Shown: positions 32,287-41,510, counted from the stretch's first letter. The stretch: DNA of 52,949 bases from an uncultured Clostridia bacterium (GCA_934667105.1 CAKULG010000017.1:1-52949), one strand, 5' to 3'. The notes: generated by a model not told the origin, from the sequence alone. Program-made: numbers and translations.

Positions 32287-33795
32287 TTATTCGGCCAGCC
32301 TTAAGCTTAGCGACGCGATGCTGGCGGCAGGAAGGAAGATCGTATCCCCGTCTTGAAGCGCGACCGCCGTTTCAGCGGGAACGACCGCGTAAGGCTCTTC
32401 AAACGTATTGCAGGTGTTGGGGTCCTTATGGGTAAGCAGGCGCAGCGTTCCCTGGCCGCTGATCCGTCCGCCCAGGCCGCTGATGGATACCTCCTTGGCC
32501 GCCGTTACGTCCAGGTTTGCCACCGTCAGCGTAAGCGTTCCATCCTGCACGGAAGCGGACGCGGATAGGGTGGACATTTCTTCATATTTTCTGTGCTCGA
32601 CTGTTTTGGCGGAAACGACGGTTTTCAGCTGCTTCCCGCCTTTATGCCCACGGAACATATCGAAAACATAATAATTGGGCGTTTCAACAAACTGATCTCC
32701 CCCCGCCAGATAGAGCGAATGGAGGTTATTGCACAGCTGCGCAACATTCGCCATTCCAACCACATCGCAGCGGTTATTGAAAATATTCAGGGTCATGGCC
32801 GCGACGATGGCGTCTCTCATGTTCGACTGCTGCTCAAACAGGTTATACCCCTTGCTGGGCCCCGTTCCGCCCTTATGCCAATTTCCCCATTCGTCAATCA
32901 CAAGCTTGATTTTTCTTTCAGGGTCCGCCTCGTCAAGCGCCGCGCGATGATCGTCAATAATACGCGCCATGTAATTCGCCCGGAAAAGCTCGTCGTACCA
33001 ATCCTCTTCATTATGATACGCAAGATCGTCAAAGGGGCCGAAAGCGTTGGTATAATAATGGAGGCTTATGCCCCAGGTGGGCGTCTCGTGCCGACGGCGG
33101 CTTGCCCATTCCTTCATTAAACGCCGGGTCCAGTCGAGATCGTGGCCGTTCGCCCCGCAAATGATAAATTTTAAATCCGTCGTATCAAGGCTGCGCATGA
33201 TCGTCGTGAAACGGATATACTCATCCGCGCACATTTCCGGGGTCATCTGTCCGCCGCCGCCCCAATTTTCGTTTCCGATTCCCCAGTACTTTACCCGGAA
33301 CGGCTCCACATCGCCGTTCGCCGCCCTTTCATCCGAAAGCGTTGTCAGCCCCGCCTTAAAATTGCAGTATTCGATCCAGTCCCGAATATGCAATGCGGGC
33401 ACGCTGGTCATATTTGCGGCGAGATAGGGCTCGGCCCCAACCAGCCGGCAAAAATGATTAAATTCATGGGTGCCCACCTGGTTTTTTTCAATCCGTCCAT
33501 CCTGATAATACCACCAGCTGGCGCGGCGCGGCCGCTTTTCCCTCGGCCCGATTCCATCCCGCCAGTCGTACGTTTCGGCGAAGCATCCGCCGGGCCAGCG
33601 AAGCACGGGCGGCGCGATTTTTTTAAAGCTGTCGACGAGCTTTTTTCTGAAGCCGCCGATGTTCTCGATCTTACTGTCTTCGCCGACCCACAGCCCGTCA
33701 TAAAAAACGCCGCCGATCTGCTCGGCAAAATGTCCGTAAAGCTCGGGCGCTATCGTTCCCTTGGAAGCCGAAAAATCAACAAGAATATGATCCAT
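32287..33795 (-). CDS. GH51 alpha-L-arabinofuranosidase, intracellular
   Basis: A 502-residue glycoside hydrolase family 51 enzyme without a signal peptide. The LRWPGGCFAETYDWRDGIGP stretch (residues 65-84) is a family hallmark. The acid/base is Glu176 in WGIGNENWGG and the nucleophile Glu302 in KLVIDEWGNW. A C-terminal beta-sandwich follows the TIM barrel. It removes terminal alpha-L-arabinofuranosyl groups from imported oligosaccharides. The start at 33795 (MDHILV) is preferred over an ATG five codons upstream because GAGAGAGG then gives usable spacing. It is the gene between the transporter and the glycyl radical enzyme. Confidence 0.94.
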   Translation of the reverse strand: MDHILVDFSASKGTIAPELYGHFAEQIGGVFYDGLWVGEDSKIENIGGFRKKLVDSFKKIAPPVLRWPGGCFAETYDWRDGIGPREKRPRRASWWYYQDGRIEKNQVGTHEFNHFCRLVGAEPYLAANMTSVPALHIRDWIEYCNFKAGLTTLSDERAANGDVEPFRVKYWGIGNENWGGGGQMTPEMCADEYIRFTTIMRSLDTTDLKFIICGANGHDLDWTRRLMKEWASRRRHETPTWGISLHYYTNAFGPFDDLAYHNEEDWYDELFRANYMARIIDDHRAALDEADPERKIKLVIDEWGNWHKGGTGPSKGYNLFEQQSNMRDAIVAAMTLNIFNNRCDVVGMANVAQLCNNLHSLYLAGGDQFVETPNYYVFDMFRGHKGGKQLKTVVSAKTVEHRKYEEMSTLSASASVQDGTLTLTVANLDVTAAKEVSISGLGGRISGQGTLRLLTHKDPNTCNTFEEPYAVVPAETAVALQDGDTIFLPAASIASLSLRLAE

Positions 33796-33840
33796 GCATC
33801 CTCTCTCCATTCCTTACATCGCTTTGGAAAAGCAAATCGT

Positions 33841-34737
33841 TCAGCCCTTGACGCTTCCGATAATAAGCCCTTGCTTCACATATCTCTGCAAAACAGGGTA
33901 TATCACGGCGATCGGCGTCAGGCATATCATCGTATACGTCATAATCATGCCCTGCTGGGAATATTTTTGCACAAGGCGGGCGTCCTCCTGCGTGCTGACG
34001 GTTTCCAAGCGATTGCGAACATTATACAAATACGTGCTCAGGGGATATCGCGCCGCGTCCGTTGTGTAGATTAAGCCGTCAAACCAGGCGTTCCACTGCC
34101 CCACGCTGATAAACAGCACCAGCGTGAGCACCGCGTTGACCGACAGGGGCAGGATGATCTTCAGCAAAATCTTTCCATGCCCCGCTCCGTCAATTTTGGC
34201 CGCCTCCTCAATATCCTTCGGAATGCTCCTGAAGAAATTCATCAGCAGAACAATATGGCCAATGCTCACCGCGCCGGGCAGCACAAGGGCCCAGATCGTA
34301 TTATTCAATTTCAGTTCTTTCGCCACCTGTATATATGTGGGAACAAGCCCGCCGCCAAAGATCATGCAGATGAGAAAGAACAGCGAAATAACGCTCCGCC
34401 CCGGGAATTCCTCGTTCGTTTTGCTCAGGGGATAGGCGGCAAGAATGGTCATCGTGATTTCGATCATTACCGCCAAAACCGTTCTTTCCAGCGAAATCAG
34501 CAGCGAACGAATAATCTGCGAATCGGTCAGCGCCTTTCCGTAATTCTCCAGGGAAAAGCTTTTCGGTATCAGGCCGACAATTCCCGCATCCGCGGCGGCC
34601 TTATCGCTGACGGAAATACTGAAAATATGCACAAGGGGTAAAATGCAGATAAGGCACCATACGATAACAAGAGTATAGGCGAACGCCTTGTAGATTCTAT
34701 ATGAAACGCTCTCCTTAATCGCGCCGTTTTTCGACAT
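33841..34737 (-). CDS. Carbohydrate ABC transporter permease (LplC type)
   Basis: A 298-residue CUT1 permease with six predicted helices. The coupling loop is IEEAAKIDGAGHGKILLKIILPLS, and the C terminus RYVKQGLIIGSVKG is the LplC-type end. It is the third transporter gene of the arabinoside locus and ends 46 bp before the GH51 gene. No ATPase gene is present nearby. Confidence 0.94.
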   Translation of the reverse strand: MSKNGAIKESVSYRIYKAFAYTLVIVWCLICILPLVHIFSISVSDKAAADAGIVGLIPKSFSLENYGKALTDSQIIRSLLISLERTVLAVMIEITMTILAAYPLSKTNEEFPGRSVISLFFLICMIFGGGLVPTYIQVAKELKLNNTIWALVLPGAVSIGHIVLLMNFFRSIPKDIEEAAKIDGAGHGKILLKIILPLSVNAVLTLVLFISVGQWNAWFDGLIYTTDAARYPLSTYLYNVRNRLETVSTQEDARLVQKYSQQGMIMTYTMICLTPIAVIYPVLQRYVKQGLIIGSVKG

Positions 34738-34755
34738 ACCTCGCTCCCCCTTCCC

Positions 34756-35697
34756 TCAGAATACGCGGTAATTTGCCAGCTTGCTCGCCAGGAAATAAGA
34801 GATGATCATCAGCACCGCGCCAACCGCGGATTTAAAAATTCCCGTAGCGGTGCCCAGCGAATACTGCGCCGACTGCAAGCCGATCTTATACACATAGGTA
34901 TCGATAATTTCGGCGGATTCATACAGCGCGCTGTTATACAGGGTGTAAATCTGGTCAAAGCCGGCGTTCAGAATGCTGCCCAGGGACAATATCAGCAGCA
35001 GGATCATCATGGGCCTGATGCCGGGCAGCGTTACATGCCACGTCTGCCGCGCCCGATTCGCGCCGTCAATTTTGGCCGCCTCATAAAGGCCGCTGTCGAT
35101 CCCGTTAATCGCGGTAATGAGAATCACCATATTGTATCCCATGCCCTTCCAGGCCGAGGAGAAAATCACCAGCCAGTGAAAGGCCGTCTGGTTTGTAAAA
35201 AACGATACGTTCCGCATGCCCAGGGCGGAAAGCGCCGCGTTAACCGCGCCTTCCGAAGAAAAGACGTTCAGAAAAATCGTGGAAAGAATAATCCAGGAAA
35301 TAAACCACGGAAACAGCATAATCGATTGAAACATCTTGCTTCCGAATTTCCATTTGAACCCGCTCAGAATAAGGGCGAAGGAAACGGAAAAAAACATCGT
35401 CACAATGATTTTTTCAATGGATATAATCAGCGTGTTTTTCAGGATCGTCCAGAATTTGAGCGTGCTGAATAACTGCGCGAAATATTTCGTGCCGACATAG
35501 GGCGAGCCCCATATGCCCTTCCTGGGATTAAAGCGCACAAAAGCAAGGCGAATCCCAAAGAGCGGCACATAATGGAATAAAATCAAAAAAACGATTGGGA
35601 AAACCAGCATTAGCAAAAGAGGCCATGTGGTGCGCAGCTTCAATCGCTTTATCAGGCTTGTTTTCTTTTTTGTTTCGCCTAAGCTCCTGCCTATCAT
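34756..35697 (-). CDS. Carbohydrate ABC transporter permease (LplB type)
   Basis: A 313-residue CUT1 permease. It has a hydrophobic N-terminal helix (LLLMLVFPIVFLILFHYVPL), the FVRFNPRKGIWGS segment, and the coupling loop YEAAKIDGANRARQTWHVTLPG. It forms the channel with the LplC-type protein encoded 18 bp downstream. Its codon use is somewhat more AT-rich than in the genes before 28 kb, a trend shared across about 29-41 kb. Confidence 0.94.
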   Translation of the reverse strand: MIGRSLGETKKKTSLIKRLKLRTTWPLLLMLVFPIVFLILFHYVPLFGIRLAFVRFNPRKGIWGSPYVGTKYFAQLFSTLKFWTILKNTLIISIEKIIVTMFFSVSFALILSGFKWKFGSKMFQSIMLFPWFISWIILSTIFLNVFSSEGAVNAALSALGMRNVSFFTNQTAFHWLVIFSSAWKGMGYNMVILITAINGIDSGLYEAAKIDGANRARQTWHVTLPGIRPMMILLLILSLGSILNAGFDQIYTLYNSALYESAEIIDTYVYKIGLQSAQYSLGTATGIFKSAVGAVLMIISYFLASKLANYRVF

Positions 35698-35790
35698 TTT
35701 TATTCCTCCGATTTTGGGGGAGGAGGAAAGCCCCCCGCTCCCCGGGGCGATACGCCGCCGGGAAGCAAGAGACTTTCCCCCGCCTTGCGT

Positions 35791-37434
35791 TTACTTGAAT
35801 TTCGCGCCGTTTACCGCATACCATTCATTGTAATACGCCGCCACCTGGTCGCCGCCGATGGCATGCCACTGGGATACATATTCCGCGAAGGTGGCGTCCA
35901 AATCGGCGCCCATGATGATCTTGTTATAATACTCATAGCGAAGATCGTTCAGAAGAGATTTGATGGACGCAAGCTCCTCGGGAAGGGCGATGGCGCTGGT
36001 AAGATCAATCACATATTCGCCGTCCACGCCGCCATAAAGCTTATGGGAAATAACGCCGGACTCGCAGAAATTGTAATACTGCGCAAAGCCATACCAGTCG
36101 ATCTCGCCCTTTTCATCCACCACGTTGTTCAGATAGTTCATCACATGCTGATATTCTTTATACGCGTGATGATCGTTTTTGATCACCTCGTCGCTGCCCA
36201 GCTCAATGGCCGCCACGATGGCGTCGGAGATTTCCTGGTTGCTGAATACGCCGCCCCAGAAGAAGGGCACGTAGTATTTAAAATCCTCTTCAGCCTTTGC
36301 GTATTCGTTGCCGTTGAGAGAATGGTAGAACTCGGCGTCCTCGCCGTTGCCGGACCACATATCCTGCCACAGCGCCATGTAACGAACGGCCGCTTCGGGA
36401 TGCTCATAGTTGGCGTTTACAACCAGGAACTTGGAATTCTTGATGCCGGACTGGAGCCGGTACTCGCCGTCGGGATTACGCGGAATCGGGAAAACGGTGA
36501 ATTTGATGTTAGGATCCGTCTGGCAGGCGATTTCGGGTGCGCCAAGGCCGGACCAGAAATACCCGGTGAAGATGCCGCACTTGCTCTTGGCAAGCTCCGT
36601 GGTTCCCTGGCTCCAATAGCTCATGGAGATGTATTCCGAGGGGATGTAGCCCTTCTGATACAGCGTTTGCAGCAGCTTCAGATACGCCTTGTTTTCTTCC
36701 CGGATATCGGTGTATTCCAGCTTGCCCTCCGCATTTTCAACCCAGATATTGGTTTGCAGGCCCAGGGCGTGGGCAAGGCCGAAGCCCGTGATTCCGGAGC
36801 TGGAAAGGGCGTCGAATTCCATGGCATAGGTATTGTTCTCGCCGTCTCCGTCCGGATCGCCATTGGTGAACGCCTCGCATATTTCCAGAAGATCCTCCAG
36901 CGTGAAATTGTTGATGTCATAAGAAAGGCCCAGATTATCCAGCCAATCCTGACGCACGAACAGGAAGGGCATATCCCCGCGGAAATCATCCGGGCACGGG
37001 AAGCCGTATACTTCGCCGTCAAAGGTGCAGCCCACAAGGAAAGAGCCGTTGCCGTAATTCAGCCGCTTGAGCGCGTCCTCCGAGAGATATTCCTCAAAAT
37101 ACTGGCCAATGGGCTGAATCATTCCGTATTCGTACAGCCTGGACATCTGGGCCGTGGTGGCGTAGAACATATCGGGCAGATCGTCGGAGGCGATTTTCAT
37201 ATTGATCTGCTGCGCGTAAGCGCCGCTGTCCGCCGTCCATTCCGTCACGAAATCAATGCCGAGCTTGTCTTCAACATATTCGATCAAGGCGTTATGATCG
37301 AGATCCTCCCCTTCCGGGAACCAAATGTTCTGCGCCTCGCGCATAATCCGCACAATGATTTTGTCCTCCGCCAAAGCGCATGCGGACGACAGGGCAAGAA
37401 TCGCTGCCAGAACCAGGGCAACCAGTTTTTTCAT
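35791..37434 (-). CDS. Extracellular sugar-binding protein (LplA-type)
   Basis: A 547-residue secreted binding protein. The signal peptide is MKKLVALVLAAILALSSACALA; the SSAC sequence is at best a weak lipobox, so it may be cut by signal peptidase I after ALA or lipidated. The mature protein has the family 1 layout with aromatic-rich patches suited to oligosaccharide stacking. It heads the operon binding protein - LplB - LplC - GH51 - glycyl radical enzyme - activase. The AraC regulator encoded divergently at 37886 is the likely activator. Confidence 0.93.
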   Translation of the reverse strand: MKKLVALVLAAILALSSACALAEDKIIVRIMREAQNIWFPEGEDLDHNALIEYVEDKLGIDFVTEWTADSGAYAQQINMKIASDDLPDMFYATTAQMSRLYEYGMIQPIGQYFEEYLSEDALKRLNYGNGSFLVGCTFDGEVYGFPCPDDFRGDMPFLFVRQDWLDNLGLSYDINNFTLEDLLEICEAFTNGDPDGDGENNTYAMEFDALSSSGITGFGLAHALGLQTNIWVENAEGKLEYTDIREENKAYLKLLQTLYQKGYIPSEYISMSYWSQGTTELAKSKCGIFTGYFWSGLGAPEIACQTDPNIKFTVFPIPRNPDGEYRLQSGIKNSKFLVVNANYEHPEAAVRYMALWQDMWSGNGEDAEFYHSLNGNEYAKAEEDFKYYVPFFWGGVFSNQEISDAIVAAIELGSDEVIKNDHHAYKEYQHVMNYLNNVVDEKGEIDWYGFAQYYNFCESGVISHKLYGGVDGEYVIDLTSAIALPEELASIKSLLNDLRYEYYNKIIMGADLDATFAEYVSQWHAIGGDQVAAYYNEWYAVNGAKFK

Positions 37435-37885
37435 CCTGCATTCTCCTTTCAAGGTAGGTCTGCAACCGGGAAACGTTCTTCGAAGACGTTTGTTATTTGT
37501 ATTGTAAAGCACGACGCGGCGGAGCGATAGCCATTTTCGCTTAAATAATGGACAAAAATCTATATTTTCATCTTTTCCATGCGTTTCTTAGAAACGGCTG
37601 AATCTTTCCGATAAAAAACGTCCGCCGCGCGGCCATCCACGCGCCTGTAAAATGAAGGCGCACGACCGCAAACGTATAAACGACTAATTTCTCATCGAAC
37701 GCAGTATAAAAACAGCAAAAAAACTGCCAAATCATCAAGTGAAAAGGGAGAACGCGAAAAATGCACGAAAAAGAAAAAAGGACGAAGCGCGCCTGTCCGC
37801 ATCTGCAAGCGCACAAAATGTTCTTTTTTCTCTTGAAAAAATCTTTTTCGTATGGTATCATACGCAAGACAAAAGGTTATAAGAG
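37435..37885. other. Divergent control region of the arabinoside locus
   Basis: This AT-richer gap of about 450 bp holds the leftward promoter of the binding-protein operon: a TACAAT -10 (minus strand, 37502-37507) with no good -35, as expected for an activator-dependent promoter. It also holds the rightward promoter of the AraC gene. No coding frame looks real. Confidence 0.6.
37833..37861 (+). promoter_or_regulatory. Promoter of the AraC regulator gene
   Basis: TTGAAA at 37833-37838, 17-bp spacer, TATCAT at 37856-37861, 25 bp before the GTG start. Confidence 0.65.
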
Positions 37886-38776
37886 GTGATAACCATTCTG
37901 GACATAGGCCAATCCATCTACCAGGTGGAGAATTCCACAAAGGCATTCAAGCTTACAAAATCGCTTTACAGCAATTACACCTTCCCCCTCCATATGCACA
38001 GCGACATCGAGCTTATCTATGTTATGGACGGGGAACTGGACGTTATTGCAGATCAAAAGCGCTTCGTGCTTCACGCGGAGGAGCTAATGTTTATTTTCCC
38101 CAATCAGCTGCACGGCTTTTCAACCCGGTTCCAATCCAAATGCTGCATTTTTGTCTTCTCCCAGGATCTTGTGCCCACGTTCTGTATGGCGATTTCCCAA
38201 AAAGTATGCACCGCCCCCGTCATAACTGCAAAAGCAATAAAAAGCGCGCTCCACGATCTTATGAATCATGAAAGGCCGTCGCTGTTCGAGGCGCAGGCGG
38301 CGCTTTATCAAATCTGCAACCAGCTGGACGCCGCCGCGTTCCAGCCCGCGCGCATGATTCACGACGATTCGCTTATCCACCAGATTCTGATTTACTGCAT
38401 CGAAAACTATCACGATAATATCTCCCTGAAGGATTTCGCCCAAAAAGCCGGCTATAACGCGAAATACTGCTCTCAGTGCTTCCACAGCGCCACCTCCATC
38501 AATTTCCGCGAGTTCGTCAATCTTATCCGCATTCAGCAAAGCAAGGAAATGCTTCTTGAAACGGCAAAAAGCATCACAGAAATCGCTTTTGAATGCGGTT
38601 TTCAGAATATCAGAAGCTTTAATCGGGCGTTTCAGGCGTCCGCCGGCATTTCTCCCCGCGATTTCAGGCTGCATTGCGTTTCTAACGGGCTGCAAGAAAA
38701 ATCCGATGAAATCGGCATACACAAGATTTACCAGTTCAATCCGCTGGAGGTATACGCATCCGGCGCTTCCCGCTAA
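37886..38776 (+). CDS. AraC-family transcriptional regulator
   Basis: A 296-residue regulator starting with GTG. The N-terminal cupin (about 10-110) has PLHMHSDIELIYVMDGELDV and FIFPNQLHGF as the sugar-binding barrel. The C-terminal DNA-binding domain (about 185-285) has two helix-turn-helix motifs, ending ECGFQNIRSFNRAFQASAGISPRDFR. It is divergent from the transporter/GH51/glycyl radical operon and directly upstream of the large protein at 38860, so it probably controls both. Confidence 0.9.
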   Translation: MITILDIGQSIYQVENSTKAFKLTKSLYSNYTFPLHMHSDIELIYVMDGELDVIADQKRFVLHAEELMFIFPNQLHGFSTRFQSKCCIFVFSQDLVPTFCMAISQKVCTAPVITAKAIKSALHDLMNHERPSLFEAQAALYQICNQLDAAAFQPARMIHDDSLIHQILIYCIENYHDNISLKDFAQKAGYNAKYCSQCFHSATSINFREFVNLIRIQQSKEMLLETAKSITEIAFECGFQNIRSFNRAFQASAGISPRDFRLHCVSNGLQEKSDEIGIHKIYQFNPLEVYASGASR

Positions 38777-38859
38777 AAGCGCCCGCTTTCCCCCGGTTAT
38801 GCGGCGCGGCAATTTCTTCCCTTGCAAGCATATAGCGTATCGCTAAAAAAGGAGTGGTA

Positions 38860-40758
38860 ATGATGAAAAGCCCTAACGGAACGGAGCCCCAAAACGCGCC
38901 CCTGAATACGGAAATCCTAAAAACCGATCGAGCGACCGTCGTCAAGGTGAACGGCGTAGGCGTCGCGTCCCTGCCGTTCCGCGAAAACTGCGCTGACAGC
39001 TTCCAATGGAACGCGGACAAAAACGTCTGGATCATCACCAGAACCAGCGCGGCCCCCTGCACCGACATGACCATCGACCTGCAAAGCGCAGGCGCGCCCT
39101 CCTTCTGGCTTGTTCCCGGCGTTAATTATCAGGGGAACGGCTGGGGCTCCGGCGCTCAGTATACCGGCTTCCGGTACGACGGCTCCCCCTGGGTATACGC
39201 ATGGCACCGGGTCGCCATCCCCGCCTGCACCTACGTTGAGCAGAACGGCTTCTCGATCGCGCTTTGGGGAACGGAAGATGGAAGCAACAGCTGCTCCATC
39301 TATGAAGAGGACGGGGTGATTCACCAGCAAATCATCTGGCCCGAAACCGAAGCGCCCAAATCCCTTTCTAAAAGATTCTGGAAGCCCGCTATCCGAAAAG
39401 AAATGCCCCCCGCCGTTCAGTTTAAGGCCGTATTATATATCGCCCAAATCAGCGAAGCATGGGAAGCGCGAAAGAAATTTACAGATACCGCCTGGCTGTT
39501 TTTCCGCCGCGATCTTACCATGCCGCGTTCTCCCGAAGCGCTTCGCCGCCTCGACATCGCGTTCTTTAAGCAATGCTTTCTTAAATTGGCCGACGGCGTG
39601 ACGGGCTTTGTTCGCGGCATGCATTGGAGCGATGCGGAATGCTGCTTCATCAAGCACCGCGGCGATTTTGAAGCAGGCTGGTGCGGCCAGAATATTTCCA
39701 TTGCCTGCGCCCTGCTCCAAAACTACGTCTACACCAAGGATCAGGATTCTCTGCGCAAGGGGCTCGCCGTGCTGGATTCCTGGATTCAATACGGTCGGCT
39801 TGGCAACGGGCTGGTTTATTCCACCCTCGTATGCAACCCCAAGGTTCTTTCCTCCCGGCCCAACGGCGAAATCCCCACCGTCGTGGACGCCTGCAACCTC
39901 GGCGTTACGGCGACCTATCTTTTTAAAGCCGCGGCTTTGGCCGAAACGCTGGAAATAGAGCGCCCGGCTTACGCCGCCACGGCGTTCGAAATCTGCGATC
40001 TGATTCTGGGAATTCAGTGTTCAAACGGCGAACTGGCCCGAAGCTGGTTTCTTGACGGCAGCGTCGACGCCCGCCACGGGACGGTTGGATGCTATCTGAT
40101 CCCGCCCCTTTTCGACGCATGGAATCGCCGCAGGGACGAACGCTATAAAAACGCGGCGCTTAAGGCCTTTGAATTTTATTATAATGAATTCATCAAAAGC
40201 GGCGTCACAACGGCCGGGGCCCTGGACAGCAACTGTATAGACAAGGAATCCGCCGGGCCGCTTCTTCGCTCCGCCCTGGCATGCTATAAGGCCACTGACG
40301 ATAGGAATTACCTTTCCGCCGCAGTGCGGATATCGACCTACCTTGACACCTGGCAATGGCATTACAGCATCCACTGGCCCCAGGCTTCCGAGCTGGCGCA
40401 GGCGTCCTACGATTCCTTTGGCGGCACGTCCGTTTCCGCCGCGCATAATGCGCTGGATCAATTTGCGCTCTATTATGTTTCCGATCTAATCGAGCTTGGC
40501 GCGCTTACAAACGATCCCGTGCTGCTGGATCGCGCGCGCGCCATATGGTTCAACAGCACGCAGCTTATATCGGACGGCACGCTGTGCATAAACGGGCATG
40601 TGCGGCCGGCCGGCGGCCAGGACGAATCCATCCGGCATACCTACTGGGGCCGCCCCGATTTGCGGCATTTCGTTTTCAGCGAATGGCTCACCGTATGGAT
40701 GGGCGCATACAGATACTGGGCCATGGAAAATACGGACGTTTTGAAATTCCTGCAATAA
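38860..40758 (+). CDS. Unassigned glycosidase-like protein, (alpha/alpha)6-barrel
   Basis: About 632 residues, cytoplasmic, with no signal peptide. Residues about 1-215 look like a beta-sandwich. Residues about 220-632 form repeated helical hairpins (IACALLQNYVYTKDQDSLRKG, LVYSTLV, AATAFEICDLILGIQ, AALKAFEFYYNEF) with the spacing of six-hairpin glycosidases. Acidic candidates lie in HRGDFEAGWCGQN and ALDSNCIDKESAG. I cannot place it in a GH family. GGAG five bases upstream supports 38860; 38863 is equally possible. It follows the AraC gene by 83 bp and is probably part of the arabinoside regulon. Confidence 0.7.
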   Translation: MMKSPNGTEPQNAPLNTEILKTDRATVVKVNGVGVASLPFRENCADSFQWNADKNVWIITRTSAAPCTDMTIDLQSAGAPSFWLVPGVNYQGNGWGSGAQYTGFRYDGSPWVYAWHRVAIPACTYVEQNGFSIALWGTEDGSNSCSIYEEDGVIHQQIIWPETEAPKSLSKRFWKPAIRKEMPPAVQFKAVLYIAQISEAWEARKKFTDTAWLFFRRDLTMPRSPEALRRLDIAFFKQCFLKLADGVTGFVRGMHWSDAECCFIKHRGDFEAGWCGQNISIACALLQNYVYTKDQDSLRKGLAVLDSWIQYGRLGNGLVYSTLVCNPKVLSSRPNGEIPTVVDACNLGVTATYLFKAAALAETLEIERPAYAATAFEICDLILGIQCSNGELARSWFLDGSVDARHGTVGCYLIPPLFDAWNRRRDERYKNAALKAFEFYYNEFIKSGVTTAGALDSNCIDKESAGPLLRSALACYKATDDRNYLSAAVRISTYLDTWQWHYSIHWPQASELAQASYDSFGGTSVSAAHNALDQFALYYVSDLIELGALTNDPVLLDRARAIWFNSTQLISDGTLCINGHVRPAGGQDESIRHTYWGRPDLRHFVFSEWLTVWMGAYRYWAMENTDVLKFLQ

Positions 40759-40910
40759 TCCGCGCCGCCCGCGCGGGCTTTCCCGAATTCCGCCTACTTT
40801 TCACGTATCCCCGCGTATCCTGAAAAAAGGACGTCCTGCCATTGCCAATGACGCGGTTTCTTGAAAACCCGCTCTGAATGCGAAGCGGTTCATCGTAGAA
40901 CAAATCAACA

Positions 40911-40955
40911 AAAAGCGCTCTTGCCGGAGTCAGCCTTCCATGCATGAGCGCTTTT
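40911..40955. terminator. Hairpin downstream of the glycosidase-like gene
   Basis: AAAAGCGCTC (40911-40920) pairs perfectly with GAGCGCTTTT (40946-40955) around a 25-base loop. The A/T ends would act as a T-tract on either strand, so it could end the upstream message. Confidence 0.6.
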
Positions 40956-41029
40956 CTTGCGGTTGTAAAGTTTTTTTGCTTTCGGCTTTCTCGGTCGTGT
41001 AGGAGAAGATTCAAAAAGGCGAAACAATC

Positions 41030-41251
41030 TTATTGATAAACAATCCCGTTTCGTTCCGAGTATTTCGTCAGCACAAACGCCACCAGCAGCACCAGACATT
41101 CTGATATGCCATAGGTGAACCAGATCACGCTGCTGCCGAAAAGGGCGGGCAGGCCGAGGATGACCAGGATGCTGCACACAAAGCTCCGCAGCGTATTGAG
41201 GATGATGGCGGGCGCCGAGCGCTTGGTGGAATACAAATAAGAGGAAAGGAG
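41030..41251 (-). pseudogene. C-terminal remnant of a MATE-family exporter
   Basis: About 72 codons remain: LLSSYLYSTKRSAPAIILNT, then two hydrophobic helices (CSILVILGLPALFGSSVIWF and ISECLVLLVAFVLTKYSERN) and a normal stop. This matches the last two membrane helices and tail of multidrug/oligosaccharide MATE exporters. An in-frame TAG at 41252-41254 and then repeat sequence stand where the other ten helices should be. There is no start or ribosome site. I read it as a gene destroyed by deletion at the repeat boundary. Confidence 0.7.
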
Positions 41252-41269
41252 CTATTCAGACCGGTGATG

Positions 41270-41462
41270 ATAAAGCCCCAGCCTGCCAGTGGCAGGAGCG
41301 GCCTTTTGGCCGCAGGGAGTTGAATGAGTCAACCGAAACAAGCGGTGGGAGCGATAGCGAACCGCCGCGCCGATTGAGGTTGCGGAAGGGGACCGAGATC
41401 TTAAAAAGCGCCGCCCCTTTAGGAGCGGCTGAGGGCCCGCAAAGAATGGTTCCCCCGCAATA
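41270..41462. repeat. Composite intergenic repeat next to the MATE remnant
   Basis: CAGCCTGCCAGTGGCAGGAGCG to CGCCGATTGAGGTTG (41280-41390) matches 8967-9067. GCCGCCCCTTTAGGAGCGGC (about 41409-41428) matches part of the 97-bp tandem unit. The final CAAAGAATGGTTCCCCCGC is the right arm only of the hairpin family, the left arm having been lost. No gene is seen in 40759-41548 apart from the MATE remnant. Confidence 0.8.
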
Positions 41463-41510
41463 ATATATCATGATTGTCAGCGTAACGCTTACAGCGTTCC
41501 GCTGACCCGG

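Noticed and set aside
29216..41000. Clear genomic island
   Set aside because: Base composition and codon use look somewhat more AT-rich here than in neighbouring genes, but there is no integrase, attachment-site pair or tRNA boundary in the window, so transfer is only a possibility.
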